Origin: a virus
Virus record (IMG/VR): IMGVR_UViG_3300042447_000158
Location: 1 to 32,728 of that record
Strand: one strand, 5' to 3'
Length of the DNA: 32,728 nt
The notes under the pieces were generated by a model that ran no database searches, was not told where the DNA came from, and saw only the letters and a list, made by a program, of their open reading frames with translations. Shown here piece by piece: positions 30,590 through 32,728 of the stretch (positions are counted from its first letter, which is position 1; the number at the start of each line of letters is the position of its first letter). Made by a program: the position numbers and the translations under genes.

Positions 30590-31367
30590 ATGCTTTATAC
30601 TTCTCATATTTTCTATTTAACTTAATGCAGTTATCGTCTTCATAGATATATCTACAAAACTTCAATACGTCATTTATTCTATGAATGTATATGTACCAAG
30701 AGTTTCCTCTTTTGTCTTGTTTTGTAAATACATCTATATCAAGTTGAGATTTTAAAAAATCACATAATCCTTTGCAAAAGTTTTCACTCCCAACAAAGTT
30801 TAACATTATTCTTTTTTGAGAGTTATAAATACACCCATCACCATCAAAATACCCTCTTATAAAATCTCTTATATAAGGCATTTCTGATGGGAACTTTAGC
30901 ACGAGTGATTTATTTTGAATAACTCCTAGTTTTTGAAGGTCATCAATAAGAATTTTAGAGTTTAGTTCTATTTTAGATTGAGCTTTACCAATGTAATTTG
31001 TTCCTGTAATTAGTTTTGATTTAGTATAATTCAAAGGTTTTTGACTATCTATATCTTTTTTAAACTCTTCTAAAATGTAGTCATCCTCTTTTGTAAGTTT
31101 AATTGCACAACTATTCTTCTTTGGAAAAACACATCCATCAGCATATATTAATCCTAGAAAGTATGCTTTGTTTGGAGTGTTTATTTCTTTGAAATAGTGT
31201 TCATTAAACTTATATTTCTGAGCACTAAGAACTATTCCATTTTTTCTTAAATGACTGCCAACTGTAGGATTTGATATCCCTAATTCTTCTGCTATCTGAT
31301 ATGTGTTTTTCTTCTCAACTACATATGCATGTATCATGTAGTCTATTTGTTCTTTTGTAGTTTTCAT
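30579..31367 (-). CDS. LAGLIDADG homing endonuclease with N-terminal HTH
   Basis: 262 residues. An N-terminal helix-turn-helix (TYQIAEELGISNPTVGSHLR, about 22-41) precedes the two LAGLIDADG helices: YFLGLIYADGCVF (71-78 core, catalytic Asp) and FIRGYFDGDGCIY (171-178 core). Both repeats in one chain make a monomeric enzyme. It lies between the primase and the remnant of another primase end, so its cut site is presumably the primase gene. It has its own strong promoter and is probably leaderless. Confidence 0.9.
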   Translation of the reverse strand: MKTTKEQIDYMIHAYVVEKKNTYQIAEELGISNPTVGSHLRKNGIVLSAQKYKFNEHYFKEINTPNKAYFLGLIYADGCVFPKKNSCAIKLTKEDDYILEEFKKDIDSQKPLNYTKSKLITGTNYIGKAQSKIELNSKILIDDLQKLGVIQNKSLVLKFPSEMPYIRDFIRGYFDGDGCIYNSQKRIMLNFVGSENFCKGLCDFLKSQLDIDVFTKQDKRGNSWYIYIHRINDVLKFCRYIYEDDNCIKLNRKYEKYKAYLG

Positions 31368-31371
31368 AATA

Positions 31372-31402
31372 CAAATATATGTAACTTGACTGATTTAGCA
31401 AA
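31372..31402 (-). promoter_or_regulatory. Bacteroidota-type promoter for the LAGLIDADG gene
   Basis: Minus strand: TTTG (31402-31399), a 19-bp spacer and TATATTTG (31379-31372), both elements perfect. The -7 element ends only 5 bases before the ATG at 31367, so the mRNA should have almost no leader. Confidence 0.65.
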
Positions 31403-31423
31403 ATAAACTATGTTAAATAATTG

Positions 31424-32428
31424 TTAAAGTATATTCTTTTCTTTAAGAATATCTTCTATGATTTTTAAACCATACTTGCGACTGAGGTCAGCCCAGTCTT
31501 TAATACCTTCTGCTAGATACTGACGTGGGACGTTAGTATAGTCAAAGTCAAACATCTTTGTAATTTGTACAGAATTCTGTACACCTACATCATCAGCATC
31601 AAAGCTTAGTATTTGCCTATCAGAGTTAGCTTTTAGATATTCTACATTCTCGTGTGAGAAACATCCAAGACCCTCATTCTGGACAGCACAGCTGCATGGG
31701 AATATCTTCTTCATCACCATATAGTCTTTCTTACTCTTGTTGATGAATGCTGTCTTACAGTCTTTTATATTCTCTTTACCATCCATTGCTGTGATAGGAA
31801 CATTATTAGGCATCCACTTATGCTTCTTATCAGCATATGGCCTATATATCTTCCAATACTGTCCTTCATAAAGGTAACCAAATCTAAGCTCGTCTTCTCC
31901 TAATGGGAACCTTTGCTTATTAAGATATAGTTCTTTGATAGAATACACATTGTTATCTCTGAGGTCCTGGAGATCCTGGTGATACTCTGCCCAATACTCA
32001 AGTTCTCTATTAGTGAACTTTCTAGTCTTGACCTGAATCAGGGAATATCTCTTCTCTATCTCAGGCTGTTTGTATTCAGATATAATCTTCTTGTACTCTC
32101 CTGTCATGACACCTGTAGAAAAACCTAGACCAAAGTCTCTGTCTATCATCTTCAAAGTATCACTGACGCTGGGAAGGCTATGAAGCTTCTGAACAAAATT
32201 AAAACAATCACCACGAAGACTAGTATCAGCATAGTCTATAAACATTAGATAGCCCATCTTGTTACCAATCATAAATGATGGATTGTTCTCATGCCTGAAT
32301 GGAGAATAGGTCACTCTGTTAATTTTCCAATCTTGATTAGGCATGTAATACCTAAATATATCATACTCTGATATCCTACTTAGAATAGCTTCTATAGACA
32401 TCTTTGTCTTTCTTTCTCCAGTAATCAT
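31424..32428 (-). CDS. DnaG-type primase, zinc-ligand and Toprim variants
   Basis: 334 residues from the ATG at 32428 (a second ATG at 32401, MSIEAIL, is also possible). The N-terminal domain follows the DnaG CHC2 pattern (YSPFRHENNPSFMIG; RGDCFNFVQK), but the zinc-binding Cys/His are changed. The Toprim domain has RQILSFDADDVGVQNS (D-x-D) and NKSKKDYMVMKKIF where most have a Glu motif. It makes RNA primers for replication. No helicase domain is present in the chain. Its last 24 codons may have been supplied by the neighbouring homing element. Confidence 0.75.
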   Translation of the reverse strand: MITGERKTKMSIEAILSRISEYDIFRYYMPNQDWKINRVTYSPFRHENNPSFMIGNKMGYLMFIDYADTSLRGDCFNFVQKLHSLPSVSDTLKMIDRDFGLGFSTGVMTGEYKKIISEYKQPEIEKRYSLIQVKTRKFTNRELEYWAEYHQDLQDLRDNNVYSIKELYLNKQRFPLGEDELRFGYLYEGQYWKIYRPYADKKHKWMPNNVPITAMDGKENIKDCKTAFINKSKKDYMVMKKIFPCSCAVQNEGLGCFSHENVEYLKANSDRQILSFDADDVGVQNSVQITKMFDFDYTNVPRQYLAEGIKDWADLSRKYGLKIIEDILKEKNIL

Positions 32429-32446
32429 AACTTAAGTTAATGAAAA

Positions 32447-32466
32447 GGCCCCACAATAGTGAGGCC
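32447..32466 (-). terminator. Terminator-like hairpin before the primase
   Basis: GGCCCCAC (32447-32454), loop AATA, GTGAGGCC (32459-32466), one C-A mismatch. On the minus strand TTTTCATT follows. It would end the transcript of the gene at 32489. I see no consensus promoter between it and the primase ATG, so part of the transcription may read through. Confidence 0.55.
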
Positions 32467-32488
32467 ATTTCTTATTTAGAGGGGTATA

Positions 32489-32728
32489 CTAAAAATCACT
32501 ATCATCTTCAGCAATCACCTTATCAGATGCTACCAAATTATCTTCAGAGCTATACTCTTTCAATTCTTTAAATGTAAAGAAATCTTTACAACCATACTCA
32601 CCCACTACGTTTAATACAAAACGCTCATGAGGTTTCAAGTCTTTAGAAGCCTTCTGACGTAATCCACTGATAGTACCAGCTGCATTATAATCTAACAATC
32701 TGAAAGCTTTGATGCTATATGGAGGTAA
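32489..32728 (-). CDS. Hypothetical protein, N-terminus beyond right edge
   Basis: The frame is open from the stop at 32489 to the window end (79 codons visible), so the start lies outside. Visible residues include PPYSIKAFRLLDYNAAG, KDLKPHERFVLNVVGEYGC, FFTFKELKEYSSEDN and an acidic end AEDDSDF. An acidic C-terminal tail is typical of single-strand DNA-binding proteins and other replication factors, but I cannot name it. Confidence 0.6.
   Translation of the reverse strand, partial: LPPYSIKAFRLLDYNAAGTISGLRQKASKDLKPHERFVLNVVGEYGCKDFFTFKELKEYSSEDNLVASDKVIAEDDSDF

Noticed and set aside
30515-31498. A group I intron in the primase gene with the LAGLIDADG gene inside
   Set aside because: The upstream primase is already complete with its own C-terminus and stop, the two copies of the end are diverged homologues, and I see no intron core. 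A gene-end replacement explains the duplication better.

Overview
The window looks like part of a large tailed double-stranded DNA phage genome (or its prophage/metagenomic equivalent) whose host is a member of the Bacteroidota. The DNA is AT-rich and densely packed with short genes that overlap by ATGA or TAATG. It holds phage-type lysis, virion-fibre, nucleotide-metabolism, recombination and replication genes, and no ribosomal, tRNA or house-keeping genes. Host assignment rests mainly on promoters: at least six intergenic sites match the Bacteroidota pattern (-33 TTTG, 18-20 bp spacer, -7 TAnnTTTG), Shine-Dalgarno sequences are mostly absent, and several small families (DUF6165-, DUF5522-, DUF2061-like) are ones I associate with Bacteroidota and their phages. 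Family names are recalled, not searched.

Layout. (1) 1-2053, minus strand: the 5' two thirds or more of a giant methyltransferase + glycosyltransferase + glycosyltransferase fusion, cut by the left edge, with a divergent promoter pair at 2058-2101. (2) 2112-6292, plus strand: a DUF6165-like gene, a small membrane protein, then a lysis-type cassette of several one- or two-TM proteins, a GH19 endolysin, a lipoprotein and overlapping spanin-like genes. (3) 6435-9985, plus: virion appendage-type genes, including a C1q-like protein with a short collagen-like stretch, a 45-residue stub sharing its N-terminal module, two duplicated proteins with poly-threonine tails, a peptidyl-glycosyltransferase-like enzyme directly before them, and a Dps/ferritin-like protein. 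(4) 10626-13333, plus: nine small genes, eight of them consecutive and very lysine-rich. (5) 13443-13476: a bidirectional terminator where the two transcription units converge. (6) 13475-32728, minus: glycosyltransferase/methyltransferase/glycosyltransferase, GroES-like, a membrane zinc peptidase, HNH protein, dUTPase, RecA, DUF5522-like protein, B12-dependent ribonucleotide reductase, MazG-like, PD-(D/E)XK exonuclease-like, HNH, rIIB-like, rIIA-like, an altered uracil-DNA glycosylase, DUF932-like, a LAGLIDADG endonuclease and a primase.

The most unusual signal is at the homing endonuclease (HEG) genes. Three HEGs of three unrelated families each sit beside a target gene whose end exists twice, once on either side of the HEG. 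The LAGLIDADG gene separates an intact primase from a second, diverged copy of the primase's last 24 codons (13/24 identical), and that copy still runs TAATG into the next gene. The HNH gene begins with a diverged copy of the leader and first codons of the glycosyltransferase that follows it. The GIY-YIG gene ends with residues resembling the last residues of the gene before it. This suggests elements that move together with a replacement end for the gene they invade. Other points of interest are an rIIB-like protein with a DnaJ-type zinc-finger insert paired with a GHKL-ATPase rIIA, a uracil-DNA glycosylase with Cys in place of the catalytic Asp, and the pairing of poly-Thr virion-type proteins with glycosyltransferases.
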